From the NCBI GenBank assembly GCA_016209105.1, contig JACQWR010000018.1, positions 186,001 through 250,000 on the forward strand: a stretch of 64,000 nucleotides of DNA, written 5' to 3'. The position numbers and the translations under genes were made by a program. The stretch is from Deltaproteobacteria bacterium (GTDB lineage: Bacteria; Desulfobacterota; Syntrophia; Syntrophales; JACQWR01). The stretch's first letter is position 1. Each line of letters begins with the position of its first letter. The notes beneath the pieces are model-generated. The model was given only the letters and a program-made list of their open reading frames with translations. It was not told the DNA's origin and ran no database searches. Shown in pieces: positions 54,544 to 63,217 of the stretch.

Positions 54544-54674
54544 TGTCATATCGACCAAAGGGAGATATCTTTTAAGCGTAGTGTCTCAGTTATAAAATGT
54601 CATATCGACCAAGGGGAGATATCTTTTCTCTGTGGATATATTCGTCAAGATTTCTCGTTTCACTCGAAATGACA
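54544..54674. repeat. MITE-like hairpin element, family B (copy 2, plus a partial copy)
   Basis: Full element 54598-54674: ends TGTCATATCGA and TCGAAATGACA, inner GGAGATATCTT and AAGATTTCTC, all pairing into a long hairpin. A left-half copy (TGTCATATCGACCAAAGGG) precedes it at 54544-54573. The remaining ~60 bases before it hold nothing recognised. Confidence 0.7.
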
Positions 54675-54720
54675 GGTTATTTAACGTATCAATAGGACAC
54701 TGCACCAGAGGGGAATTGTC

Positions 54721-55353
54721 ATGCGGGGGTTTTTGCTTGGTCTCAGCAGTGGAACGGTATGCGCGGCCTATTGCGCGCCTGTCCTGGTTCCGTACCTGCT
54801 GGGCGAAGGGAGAGGCGTCCTCAAGAATTTCTCGGCGCTCACACAGTTCCTGCTGGGAAGACTCCTGGGATATCTCTCCTTTGCCGTCTTCGCCTGGGGC
54901 ATCCACGTCTCCCTTCCTCAGGACATCACCAAGCAGAATCTGCTCATCGGCGCAGCCTACCTCATTCTTGCCGGTCTGCTGATCTATTACAGTTTTTTTA
55001 AAGCCGGACGCGCCTGCCCACAGGCAGGGGGTCAGGGAACCGGCCATCGGCTGCGTGACCCCAGGTCCTCATTTTTTCTCTTATCCCTGGGCCTCGTCAC
55101 CGGGCTGAACCTCTGCCCGCCTTTTCTTCTGGCCGTCGCAACCGCATCACAGCAGGCAACCCTTGCGCAGAGCATCCTGTTCTTTCTTACCTTCTTTATC
55201 GGAACATCGGTCTTCCTCATCCCGGCGCCGCTGCTCGGACTGCTACGTGGTTTTCCCCCTCTGCATGTGATCGGGAAAATGGCGGCCGGATTGATCGGCG
55301 CTTATTATTTCTTCATAGGAGCCACCATGCTGGCAGGAGGTTTTTATCTGTGA
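54721..55353 (+). CDS. CcdA/DsbD-like (COG2836) membrane protein
   Basis: 210 aa, six membrane helices in two related halves. SGTVCAAYCAPVLVPYLL in helix 1 and GLNLCPPFLLAVA in helix 4 supply the paired Cys/Pro positions of thiol-transporting DsbD/CcdA relatives. Could pass reducing equivalents or metal across the membrane. Overlaps the next gene by one to four bases, so it is coupled to the NapH-like protein. Confidence 0.75.
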   Translation: MRGFLLGLSSGTVCAAYCAPVLVPYLLGEGRGVLKNFSALTQFLLGRLLGYLSFAVFAWGIHVSLPQDITKQNLLIGAAYLILAGLLIYYSFFKAGRACPQAGGQGTGHRLRDPRSSFFLLSLGLVTGLNLCPPFLLAVATASQQATLAQSILFFLTFFIGTSVFLIPAPLLGLLRGFPPLHVIGKMAAGLIGAYYFFIGATMLAGGFYL

Positions 55354-56525
55354 TGAAGGAACATCACCCGCAGGAAAATACCGTCGGAGACCGGCAATCA
55401 CTGGGGAAATCCTTTCTTTTCGCCTTTCCCATGATGCTGCTGACATTCATCATGATGTCGGGCGGAAAAATCCCCGCCGAGCCGCAGAAACTTTTCGTCT
55501 TCGCCGTCACGTATCTTTTCTTCAACATCCTCTTCTTCCTGATGATCCATACGGGGAAAACCGACCGCTACCGGGCGACCGCGTTCATCACCTATGCCCT
55601 GTTGTTCATCGTCTCATTCATCTCCCATATGTTCGAGGTGCGGGGAAGCATGTCCTTGAGCGAGGAGAAGATCATCCTCTGCGAGGTGCCGTTCTGCCAC
55701 CTGGTCATCCCGATGACCCTGATTCCCGCCGCCTTCACCAGGACGATCATCTTCCCGGGATCGATTACCGAAGGATATGCCTCGATCGCCAGCATGTTCG
55801 CCATCTGGATCGGGGCATCGCTCTCTCTGGGACGCGGCTGGTGCAGCTGGGGGTGCTTCTTCGGCGGGCTCGACGATGCCTTTTCCCGTATCCTGAAAAA
55901 GCCCCTCATCAAGAAGATCGATCCCCGGTGGACCTACCTGCCCTGGGCCGTCCTCCTGGCAGCCATGCTGACCGCCGCCGCATTCTTGAGCCCCACCTAC
56001 TGCTCGTGGATCTGCCCGTTCAAGGCGGTCACGGAATTCCAGGCGGTAACCTCGTTCAAAATCCTGGTGCAGACGATCATCTTCGTTGCGCTCTTCATCG
56101 CCCTGGTGATCGTCCTGCCCCTCATGACCAAGCGCCGGACCCAGTGCAGCCTCTTCTGCCCCTTCGGGGCGATGCAGGGACTCACGAACCGGATCAACGC
56201 CTTCGCCGTCCGCATCGATCCGGACAAATGCATAAACTGTAAGAAGTGTGTCACGGCGTGCCCCACCTTTTCCATGACGGAGGAGAGCGTCCAGGCGGGG
56301 GGCGCCCTCACGTCCTGCATGAAATGCGGAACCTGCGTTGACGTCTGCCCCAAAGGCGCACCCTCGTTTCACGTGCGGGGAACACCGGTTGACGAAAACC
56401 GGAACATCAAACGGCTGCTCTTTTTGTACGCCGCGTTCCTCTTTCTGGCTACATTCTCCGCGGGGAACATCCAGGACGGCTTGTCAAGAATCATCCGGTT
56501 GATCACCACGGGAAGCATGATTTGA
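55353..56525 (+). CDS. NapH/MauN-type membrane ferredoxin
   Basis: About 390 aa from ATG 55353 (GTG 55350 possible). Four or five membrane helices; Cys motifs RGWCSWGCFFGG, CSWICPF and CSLFCPFG of the NapH-like membrane family, followed by two [4Fe-4S] ferredoxin motifs CINCKKCVTACP and CMKCGTCVDVCP on the cytoplasmic side. Probably oxidises quinol or feeds electrons to a periplasmic acceptor with the neighbouring DsbD-like protein. Not adjacent to a nitrate reductase. Confidence 0.85.
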   Translation: MKEHHPQENTVGDRQSLGKSFLFAFPMMLLTFIMMSGGKIPAEPQKLFVFAVTYLFFNILFFLMIHTGKTDRYRATAFITYALLFIVSFISHMFEVRGSMSLSEEKIILCEVPFCHLVIPMTLIPAAFTRTIIFPGSITEGYASIASMFAIWIGASLSLGRGWCSWGCFFGGLDDAFSRILKKPLIKKIDPRWTYLPWAVLLAAMLTAAAFLSPTYCSWICPFKAVTEFQAVTSFKILVQTIIFVALFIALVIVLPLMTKRRTQCSLFCPFGAMQGLTNRINAFAVRIDPDKCINCKKCVTACPTFSMTEESVQAGGALTSCMKCGTCVDVCPKGAPSFHVRGTPVDENRNIKRLLFLYAAFLFLATFSAGNIQDGLSRIIRLITTGSMI

Positions 56526-56539
56526 TCGGGAGGATCGGG

Positions 56540-56998
56540 ATGAAACATATTCTGAAGATAGCCGGGTATGCCTGGGCCGTGGCCTGCGTAATCGCGGTTT
56601 TAGCCACGTTCATGGGGAATGACTATTTCGCTGCCAGGCTCGCCTCCGCCACGGGGGTCACCATCTCGCCCCGGTACTCGGGAGGTGAGATCGTCCGGAG
56701 CGTCGATCACGGAGCCTATCGGACGGTGATCCACCGTCCCGTCTTCGATGGACTGATCGGCGAACGGAAAGACGGTTTCATTCAGATCGAATGGCAGCCC
56801 GTAACAGCGCTCCCGCCGGTGATCGAGGATGGCATCGACTTTACGGGCGACGGGAAGGCCGATTTCGCGTTCCGGCTCGACACCGCCGCAGGCCAGGGCA
56901 CGCTCACCCCCGTGAACCCGTCCGTGATCGCCCTGCAAATGCTCCTCAAGGTCAATCAGGGCTGGGTGGCGAGAATCCAGCTCCGGAAGGTTTCCTGA
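56540..56998 (+). CDS. Single-pass membrane protein of the redox cluster, function unknown
   Basis: 152 aa from ATG 56540, with GGGAGG upstream; ATG 56522 overlaps the NapH-like stop. N-terminal membrane helix (~7-28), periplasmic beta-rich domain with DGIDFTGDGKADFAFRLD, an FG-GAP-like or Ca-binding loop. Also contains conserved-looking NPSVIALQMLL. No Cys. Third gene of the cluster; may be a specificity or assembly subunit. Confidence 0.7.
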   Translation: MKHILKIAGYAWAVACVIAVLATFMGNDYFAARLASATGVTISPRYSGGEIVRSVDHGAYRTVIHRPVFDGLIGERKDGFIQIEWQPVTALPPVIEDGIDFTGDGKADFAFRLDTAAGQGTLTPVNPSVIALQMLLKVNQGWVARIQLRKVS

Positions 56999-57099
56999 AG
57001 ACTTGTGGAAAAAATAAATTGACATCGAATACCTTCCCCGTATACCTTCGCGTCAATCAAGCACTGTATAGAAATAAGAACAGATAAAGGAGACTGCTC

Positions 57100-58017
57100 G
57101 TGAGCGTACTGGATGCAATCGGAAACACCCCCCTGGTGGAAATAAAGAATCTCTGGGACTCTGCAAAAACCGGCGTGCGGATCATGGCGAAGCTGGAAGG
57201 TTCCAACCCCGGCGGTTCCGTCAAAGATCGCCCCGCATATTTCATGATCAAGGAAGCTATCGCTTCGGGGAAACTGGTCCCGGAGAAAACCATCCTGGAA
57301 CCCACTTCCGGAAACACCGGGATAGGCATGGCTATGGTGGCGGCCGCGATGGGTTTCAAAATCAAGCTCACCATGCCCACCTGCGTGAGCCAGGAACGCC
57401 AGGCCGTTTTACAGGCATTGGGAGCGGAATTGGAACTGACCCCGGGCAGCGAACGTACCGATGGCGCCATCAGACGGGCCCACCACATCATGGATCGTGA
57501 AGGCGACCGGTATTTTATGCCTAACCAGTTCGATAATCCCCAGAACTATCTTTCGCACTACCATACGACCGGGCCTGAGATCCTTGAGCAGACTGCCGGC
57601 GAAATCGATGTCTTCGTCGCCGGCATGGGAACCACCGGCACCCTGATGGGTTGTTCAATGTTTCTCAAGGAAAAGAAACCCTCGGTAAAGATTATCGGCA
57701 TCGAACCGACGCTCAATCATCGCCTTCAAGGACTCAAGAATATGCAGGAGGCGATCGTCCCGAAAATTTATGACACCGGGCGGTTGGATAAGATCATCAG
57801 CTGTACGGATGATGACGCTTTTGACACGACACGGGATCTTTCCCTCCAGGAAGGACTCTTCTGCGGAATCAGCTCCGGGGCGGCGATGTGGGGCGCCCTC
57901 CAGGCAGCGAGGGATCTTCCCCGCGGCTCGACCGTCGTTACGCTCTTCCCCGACCGGGGCGACCGCTACCTCTCAACGGAGGTTTTCCGCTCCGTCTGCG
58001 CACTCTGCCCGCCCTGA
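57100..58017 (+). CDS. Cysteine synthase (O-acetylserine sulfhydrylase), CysM/CysK family
   Basis: 305 aa from GTG 57100. PLP Lys42 in GGSVKDR, phosphate-binding PTSGNTGIG, and CGISSGAAMWGAL near the end. Makes cysteine from O-acetylserine and sulfide. The VCALCPP tail has two Cys. TSVKIIGIEP suits CysM-like proteins that may take other sulfur donors. AAAGGAG before the start. Confidence 0.9.
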   Translation: MSVLDAIGNTPLVEIKNLWDSAKTGVRIMAKLEGSNPGGSVKDRPAYFMIKEAIASGKLVPEKTILEPTSGNTGIGMAMVAAAMGFKIKLTMPTCVSQERQAVLQALGAELELTPGSERTDGAIRRAHHIMDREGDRYFMPNQFDNPQNYLSHYHTTGPEILEQTAGEIDVFVAGMGTTGTLMGCSMFLKEKKPSVKIIGIEPTLNHRLQGLKNMQEAIVPKIYDTGRLDKIISCTDDDAFDTTRDLSLQEGLFCGISSGAAMWGALQAARDLPRGSTVVTLFPDRGDRYLSTEVFRSVCALCPP

Positions 58018-58420
58018 TAGATAAATCGGGCAGATCTTACGACATCAGCTTGATCCTACAGGAACGACAGGTTATTGTTTCCAAAATGGAAACAGTTCAA
58101 ACTGGGGGCGGCCTGACCGGACGCCAACAAGTTGAACCGAATAACCTCGATGCTGCGAAACAGTCAACCTGGAAATATAGGGCCTGCTGATTTCCGAAAT
58201 AACCCATATGGCATCCCTTGATTTTACACTATTTCAACCATAGCGCGGCAAGCATGATTCGTACTCCAGCGGCGGCGCAATTTCTTTTGACATCTCCCCA
58301 TCGTTTACTTATACTGCGCCAGCCAACCACTTGACCAATAAGCAAAGAACATAAGTGCCCCGGATCGATTCAACCGGGGCGCATGCTGTTTGATAACTGA
58401 TGAGCAGAGGAAAAGCTGAC
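58018..58420 (+). other. Gene-free region in front of the defence island
   Basis: No convincing ORF. A short CTGCCCG/CGGGCAG hairpin spans the cysteine synthase stop. A perfect palindrome TGTTTCC-AAAAT-GGAAACA (58076-58094) looks like a binding site for a helix-turn-helix dimer. The hsdM promoter is at 58287-58315. The left boundary of the island is probably here. Confidence 0.5.
58287..58315 (+). promoter_or_regulatory. Near-consensus sigma70 promoter of hsdM
   Basis: TTGACA (58287-58292), 17-base spacer, TATACT (58310-58315), about 105 bases before the start. Confidence 0.75.
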
Positions 58421-60037
58421 ATGGCCAAAAACAACAACGGAGCCAATCTCGGTTTTGAACGGGAACTGTGGCAGGCGGCCGATGCGCTCCGCTCCAACAT
58501 GGATGCCGCCGAATACAAACATGTCGTCCTCGGATTGATCTTCCTCAAATACATCTCCGACGCCTTCGAAGAGCAGCATGCAAGGCTCGATGCCGAATGC
58601 GCCCAGGGCGCCGATCCGGAAGACCCGGACGAATACCGGGCTGTCAACATCTTCTGGGTTCCCAAGGAGGCCCGTTGGCCGAACCTCAAGGCCGCCGCCA
58701 AGCAGCCCACCATCGGCAAGACCGTCGATAATGCGATGCTCGCCATCGAGCGCGACAACCCTTCCCTCAAGGGTGTCCTTCCCAAGGATTATGCCCATCC
58801 CCGCCTCGACAAACAGCGCCTCGGCCAGCTCATCGATCTGATCGGGAACCTGCTGCTCGGAAACGAGGAAAATCGCTCCCGAGACATCCTGGGACGCGCG
58901 TTCGAATACTTCCTTTCCCAGTTCGCCAGCGCCGAGGGCAAGAAGGGCGGCCAGTTCTACACGCCCCGCTGCGTCGTCCGCGTCCTCGTGGAGATGCTTG
59001 CCCCCTACAAGGGCCGGGTTTACGATCCCTGCTGCGGTTCGGGCGGCATGTTCGTCCAGTCGGTCGAGTTCGTCAAGGCCCATGCCAATGGTAATGGCAA
59101 TGGGGGAAAAGCAAAGGCCGATGTCAGCGTCTTCGGTCAGGAATCCAACCACACGACCTGGCGCCTCGCCAAGATGAACCTTGCTATCCGTCAGATTGAA
59201 AACAACCTTGGAAAGGAACATGCCGACAGCTTCCACCAGGACCTGCACCCGGACCTCAAGGCCGATTATGTCCTGGCCAATCCGCCATTCAACGACAGCG
59301 ACTGGCGAGGCGAGACGCTCAAAGACGATAAACGCTGGAAATATGGAACCCCACCAGCCGGGAATGCAAACTATGCCTGGGTGCAACATTTCATTTACCA
59401 TCTCGCCCCCACCGGCATGGCGGGTTTCGTCCTGGCGAACGGTTCCATGTCCTCCAACCAATCCGGCGAGGGAGAGATCCGCAAGAACATCATCGAAGCG
59501 GACCTCGTGGACTGCATGGTCGCCCTGCCCGGCCAGCTCTTCTATTCGACGCAGATCCCCGTCTGCCTCTGGTTTATTGCCCGCGATAAAAGAAATTCCC
59601 CTCGCCCGCGTGCGGGAGATGGCCAGGGTGAGGGTCGGGATCGTCGCGGCGAGACCCTTTTCATTGATGCCCGCAAGCTTGGCACGCTGATCGACCGCGT
59701 CCATCGCGATTTGACCGATGAGGATATCAGCAAGATCGCCGACACCTACCACGCCTGGCGAGGGAAACCCTCTCCCCTTGCGGGAGAGGGAAAGGGTGAG
59801 GGGTACCAGGACATCCCCGGCTTCTGCAAATCCGCCACCTTGGACGAAATCCGACATCACGGCCACATCCTCACGCCGGGCCGGTACGTCGGCGCCGCCG
59901 CGATCGAGGACGATGGTGAGCCTTTTGAAGAGAAGATGGCTCGCCTGACCTCTGAACTGCGCGGGCAGATGGAGGAGTCCGCCAAACTTGACAAGCTCAT
60001 CTGGGCCAACCTGAAGGACATCGGCTATGGGGGATAA
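58421..60037 (+). CDS. hsdM: Type I restriction-modification methyltransferase subunit HsdM
   Basis: 538 aa from ATG 58421. N-terminal helical domain ([20 protein letters not shown]), motif [12 protein letters not shown] and catalytic NPPF (adenine methylase). [14 protein letters not shown] and FIDARKLG are typical. Two short peptides rich in Gly/Arg/Pro (~393-405 and ~450-461) are encoded by palindromic repeats inserted in frame. hsdS and hsdR do not follow; the next genes are a phage-type remnant and toxin-antitoxin genes, so the methyltransferase may be orphan. Confidence 0.92.
   Translation: MAKNNNGANLGFERELWQAADALRSNMDAAEYKHVVLGLIFLKYISDAFEEQHARLDAECAQGADPEDPDEYRAVNIFWVPKEARWPNLKAAAKQPTIGKTVDNAMLAIERDNPSLKGVLPKDYAHPRLDKQRLGQLIDLIGNLLLGNEENRSRDILGRAFEYFLSQFASAEGKKGGQFYTPRCVVRVLVEMLAPYKGRVYDPCCGSGGMFVQSVEFVKAHANGNGNGGKAKADVSVFGQESNHTTWRLAKMNLAIRQIENNLGKEHADSFHQDLHPDLKADYVLANPPFNDSDWRGETLKDDKRWKYGTPPAGNANYAWVQHFIYHLAPTGMAGFVLANGSMSSNQSGEGEIRKNIIEADLVDCMVALPGQLFYSTQIPVCLWFIARDKRNSPRPRAGDGQGEGRDRRGETLFIDARKLGTLIDRVHRDLTDEDISKIADTYHAWRGKPSPLAGEGKGEGYQDIPGFCKSATLDEIRHHGHILTPGRYVGAAAIEDDGEPFEEKMARLTSELRGQMEESAKLDKLIWANLKDIGYGG
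59597..59634. repeat. REP-like palindrome inside hsdM, family C (copy 1)
   Basis: TCCCCTCGCCCGCGTGCGGG then AGATGGCCAGGGTGAGGG. Same type as widely distributed CCCTCTCCCGC-hairpins in proteobacteria. Lies in frame in the gene. Confidence 0.8.
59768..59803. repeat. REP-like palindrome inside hsdM, family C (copy 2)
   Basis: CCCTCTCCCCTTGCGGGAGA then GGGAAAGGGTGAGGGG, same orientation as copy 1 and 171 bases from it, also in frame. Confidence 0.8.
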
Positions 60038-60111
60038 GAGGAACTTGAATATGGCAGTGAACCATAGTTTAGAGTTTTAAGGTCACCAGTAGTGATCCTA
60101 CAGACTAGAAG

Positions 60112-60270
60112 AAAGTCGGGGATCTCGAACTTTTGAAATCACAATTTGTGATCTCAAAGCCTGTTGGATGTGGAGGCCGTCGCTTTATTCCCTATGCATT
60201 TACCGAGCAGGCTGTGGCGATGCTCTCCAGTGTGCTGAACAGCGAAAAGGGAAGATTTATAAGGAATACA
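60112..60270 (+). pseudogene. Remnant of an ORF6N-domain (phage antirepressor-like) gene
   Basis: One frame reads LELLKSQFVISKPVGCGG, then RRFIPYAFTEQAVAMLSSVL and NSEKGRF, the middle of ORF6N/KilA-N-type proteins; there is no start or complete domain. It fills the gap where hsdS might have been. The rest of the 253-base gap holds nothing else recognised. Confidence 0.7.
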
Positions 60271-60290
60271 TTGATAAATAGAGGTGACTT

Positions 60291-60713
60291 ATGCCGCTGG
60301 ATTTGAGCAGTCTTAGAAAAGGGATTTCATCTTTGCGAACAGCCATTGAAGTTGCCGATGCCGAAAAGATGTCGGTTTTCGACCGTGCCACGCAGGACGT
60401 CATCAGGGCCGGGGTCATCCAAAACTTCGAATTTACCTATGAGCTGTGCTGGAAGTTCATCCAGCGCTGGCTGAAGGAAAATCACCCCGGTGAGGACGCC
60501 GATCTTCCAAGGGCAAGAAGGGAACTGTTTCGCATGGCCGCACGTTACGGCCTGATCGATGATCCGGCGCCGTGGTTCGTTTATAGCGACGCACGCAATA
60601 TGACCGCACATGTCTATGACGAACGCAGGGCGCAAATTGTCTATGACGTTGCGTTGAAGTTCATCAACGAGGCGGAGACCTTGCTCAAGTGTCTGGAAGA
60701 CAACAATGATTGA
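60291..60713 (+). CDS. HEPN toxin of HepT/HI0074 family (nucleotidyltransferase substrate-binding-like)
   Basis: 140 aa, all-helical. Carries the HEPN RNase motif RNMTAHVY (R-x4-H-x-Y) near residue 104, plus FEFTYELCWKFIQRW and FRMAARYGLIDD typical of HI0074. Paired with the overlapping MntA-like nucleotidyltransferase, which in known HepT-MntA systems blocks the toxin by adding AMP to its Tyr. Also found as minimal nucleotidyltransferase partners. Confidence 0.85.
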   Translation: MPLDLSSLRKGISSLRTAIEVADAEKMSVFDRATQDVIRAGVIQNFEFTYELCWKFIQRWLKENHPGEDADLPRARRELFRMAARYGLIDDPAPWFVYSDARNMTAHVYDERRAQIVYDVALKFINEAETLLKCLEDNND

Positions 60714-61074
60714 TCTGAAACCGGCGCATCTGGCCGAGGTCAAACGTATCCTGCAAGAGTACGCACCCGGGTGCGAGGTCCGGGTATTCGGCTCGCGCCT
60801 GAACAGAACGGCGGGGAAAAATTCCGATCTGGACTTGGTTCTGGTCGGCAAGGGGTTGCTCGATTGGCACATGCTGGAAGTCATCAAGGATGCCTTTGCC
60901 ACCTCTGACCTGCCTTTTATGGTGGATGTCCTGGACTGGCACGCCCTCTCCAAATCGTTCCGAGAGATTATTGAAAAGCAGTATGAAGTCCTTTATAAAC
61001 CGGGGAATTGTCTGGAAGTAAAAGGAGAAACGGCTGCCGCGAAGACAGATGATACAAACCAAGGTGGGACGTGA
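60706..61074 (+). CDS. Minimal nucleotidyltransferase antitoxin (MntA/HI0073-like)
   Basis: 122 aa. GS-x10-D-x-D motif present as GSRLNRTAGKNSDLDL, with a third acidic residue in MVDVLDW. Overlaps the HEPN toxin gene by eight bases, so the pair is co-translated. Probably AMPylates the toxin. The C-terminal ~20 residues (KGETAAAKTDDTNQGG) look unstructured. Confidence 0.87.
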   Translation: MIDLKPAHLAEVKRILQEYAPGCEVRVFGSRLNRTAGKNSDLDLVLVGKGLLDWHMLEVIKDAFATSDLPFMVDVLDWHALSKSFREIIEKQYEVLYKPGNCLEVKGETAAAKTDDTNQGGT

Positions 61075-61162
61075 CGATGAGATCGGGATTCTGAAACCTC
61101 ACAAAATAGGTAAGGAAACGTTTTATCTGAATGTGAAACTGTATGGACTCCTGTCAAAATAA
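61049..61162 (+). CDS. Possible 37-residue ORF, doubtful
   Basis: ATG at 61049 overlaps the end of mntA and gives MIQTKVGRDDEIGIL to GLLSK. There is no clear ribosome site and no family match, so it may be chance or a fragment of the missing toxin gene of the HigA-like antitoxin. Confidence 0.25.
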   Translation: MIQTKVGRDDEIGILKPHKIGKETFYLNVKLYGLLSK

Positions 61163-61164
61163 CA

Positions 61165-61241
61165 TGTCGATGACATCGACACGAAACAATAACGTGTCGA
61201 TGTTTATTTATTTTATGGACACGTTTTCTGAACATGTCCAT
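61165..61241. promoter_or_regulatory. Operator-like repeats at the higA start
   Basis: A perfect palindrome TGTCGAT-GAC-ATCGACA (61165-61181), a further TGTCGAT half-site (61195-61201) and an imperfect ATGGACACG/CATGTCCAT palindrome (61215-61241) overlapping the first codons. This layout suits autoregulation by the HTH antitoxin. Confidence 0.6.
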
Positions 61242-61511
61242 GCCGGCGAGATTCTTTGCGAAAAGTTCGTGAAACCCCTCGGCCTGAGTGCCAATCAACT
61301 GGCGAGGGATATTGACGTGCCGCCGGGGCGAATTACCGAGATCCTCAGGGGAAAGCGCACTATTACTGCAGACACTGCCCTGCGTCTCGGTAAATATTTT
61401 GGGGTGTCCCCCGAAATATGGCTGAATCTCCAGGTGGACTATGACATGCGCGTAGCCCAGCGCACCATCTGGCCCTCTGTGGAACCCCGTGTCCGCGTCA
61501 GAGCGGCATGA
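61215..61511 (+). CDS. HigA-family HTH antitoxin-like protein
   Basis: 98 aa from ATG 61215 (frame open to 61143). XRE-type helix-turn-helix (~20-75): HAGEILCEKFVKPLGLSANQ, then VPPGRITEILRGKRTIT, with the HigA/VapI-type end GVSPEIWLNLQVDYDMR. A HigB toxin gene is expected just upstream but is not found. Either the toxin is lost or this is a stand-alone regulator. Confidence 0.8.
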   Translation: MDTFSEHVHAGEILCEKFVKPLGLSANQLARDIDVPPGRITEILRGKRTITADTALRLGKYFGVSPEIWLNLQVDYDMRVAQRTIWPSVEPRVRVRAA

Positions 61512-61615
61512 GCCTAAGCCGTGGCGTGCGTGCGCTACGCCTCTTGAATTTCATTGAACTTCGTTTCAGCGTGCGTTAGAAAAGGGAAAATCGAAGTGGA
61601 AATGCGATTATTTCA

Positions 61616-63217
61616 ATGCCTACCTTAAACTGGATCGGAAAAGCAGCTGTAGTAAACCATCACCTGCAGGTGCCGTTTCACCTGCTTAAGGACGTGCCAA
61701 GCCTTGCCTGTGGCGAACCGGGCAACGGGAACCTCATTGTACAAGGCGATAACCTCGTTGCGCTCAAGGCTTTGTTGCCCTACTATGCTGGACAGGTGAA
61801 GTGTATCTGTATTGATCCGCCGTACAATACCGGCAACGAAAACTGGGTTTATAACGACAATGTGAACAGCCCGATTATCCGCGACTGGCTCGGCAAGGTT
61901 GTCGGCAGTGAAGGGGAGACGTTGGATCGCCATGACCGCTGGCTGTGTCTCATGTATCCACGCCTCGCATTGCTCCGGAAATTTTTGCGATCTGATGGCG
62001 CAATCTTCGTCTGCATTGATGATGTGGAGGTAGCCTATCTCAGGCTCTTAATGGATGAGCTCTTCGGCGCTCATAATTTTATCGGAAACTTCGTATGGCA
62101 GTCAAAAGATACTCCTGGGAACAACAGTAGTGGCGTAGCTGAAACCCACAACCATATTATAGCCTACCGTCGTTCCGATGCCTTTCAGCCAAACCTTTTG
62201 GCTCGTAACGAAAAGCAAGTAGGCACATACACAAATCCAGACAATGATCCACGTGGACCATGGCTCGCTGCGCCACTAACACGGGTTGAACATCGGGATC
62301 GTGATTATTACGCTATTAAGAATCCGGTAGGCAAAGAAATTTTACCGCCAAAGGGCAGCAGTTGGAGACGACCACCTGCTAAAATGAAGCAGTTGGCCTC
62401 TGATAATAGAGTGTGGTGGGGAAAATCTGGAGATTCTGAATTTCCTATGGAGAAGAAGTTCCTCTCTGAAGCAAAAGAGGGCGTTGTCAACCAAACATGG
62501 TGGCCCTATGACTTTGCTGGTAGCACGCGAAATGCGAGTGCTGAAATGAAAGACCTTTTTGCGGGTGCAAAGCCTTTTGATACCCCGAAGCCAGCACAAC
62601 TATTTAAAGTTATTATTTCACTGTCTTGTGACTCCAATGACTTGGTTCTTGACTCTTTCGCTGGCAGTGGCACAACTGGTCATGCAGTTTTGAGCTTGAA
62701 TAAGCAAGACGGTGGCAATCGTCGTTTTATTCTTGTGGAGATGGAAGCAAACATTGCGCGTGAAATCACTGCCGAGCGAGTGCGGCGGGTAGCAGAGGGC
62801 TATAAAAACGCCAAAGGTGAAAAAGTCGAAGGTCTCGGCGGTGGCTTTCGTTATTGCGAGCTGGGCGATCCCCTATTCTATAAAGACGGTAAAATACGTG
62901 AATACGTCAGTTTTGATGACCTGGCCCGGCATGTCTATTTCACGGAAACCGGCGAACCGCTCCCGCGGGAGAAGCAAACAACCTCACCTTTTCTTGGTGA
63001 ATGTCGAGGTGTGGGAATTTATCTGCTTTACAACGGTATTCTTGGCGACAAAACTGCTAACGGGGGCAACGTGCTCACGCGCGCGGTACTCGCCCGGTTG
63101 CCAAAGTACGATGGTCAGAAGGTCATTTATTGTGCCGGTTGTCTGCTTGGGCGCGACCGGCTTCAGGCGGAGCGTATCATTGTCCGGCAGACTCCATACG
63201 AGATTAAAATATCATGA
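61616..63217 (+). CDS. Type III restriction-modification system, Mod methyltransferase subunit
   Basis: 533 aa beta-class adenine methyltransferase: catalytic DPPYNTGN near residue 66 precedes the SAM motif LDSFAGSGTTGHAV near 345. The middle (~110-335) is the target recognition region. It methylates one strand of an asymmetric site. Its TGA overlaps the res ATG (ATGA), fixing the pair as one system. The open frame starts with ATG 61616. Confidence 0.9.
   Translation: MPTLNWIGKAAVVNHHLQVPFHLLKDVPSLACGEPGNGNLIVQGDNLVALKALLPYYAGQVKCICIDPPYNTGNENWVYNDNVNSPIIRDWLGKVVGSEGETLDRHDRWLCLMYPRLALLRKFLRSDGAIFVCIDDVEVAYLRLLMDELFGAHNFIGNFVWQSKDTPGNNSSGVAETHNHIIAYRRSDAFQPNLLARNEKQVGTYTNPDNDPRGPWLAAPLTRVEHRDRDYYAIKNPVGKEILPPKGSSWRRPPAKMKQLASDNRVWWGKSGDSEFPMEKKFLSEAKEGVVNQTWWPYDFAGSTRNASAEMKDLFAGAKPFDTPKPAQLFKVIISLSCDSNDLVLDSFAGSGTTGHAVLSLNKQDGGNRRFILVEMEANIAREITAERVRRVAEGYKNAKGEKVEGLGGGFRYCELGDPLFYKDGKIREYVSFDDLARHVYFTETGEPLPREKQTTSPFLGECRGVGIYLLYNGILGDKTANGGNVLTRAVLARLPKYDGQKVIYCAGCLLGRDRLQAERIIVRQTPYEIKIS

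Noticed and set aside
53312..54674. CRISPR array
   Set aside because: The repeats in this region are a gene duplication and palindromic elements, not short evenly spaced repeats; no cas gene is present.
58370..59866. Minus-strand ORF (498 codons) opposite hsdM
   Set aside because: hsdM shows intact methyltransferase motifs and has a consensus promoter; the opposite frame has no known motif.
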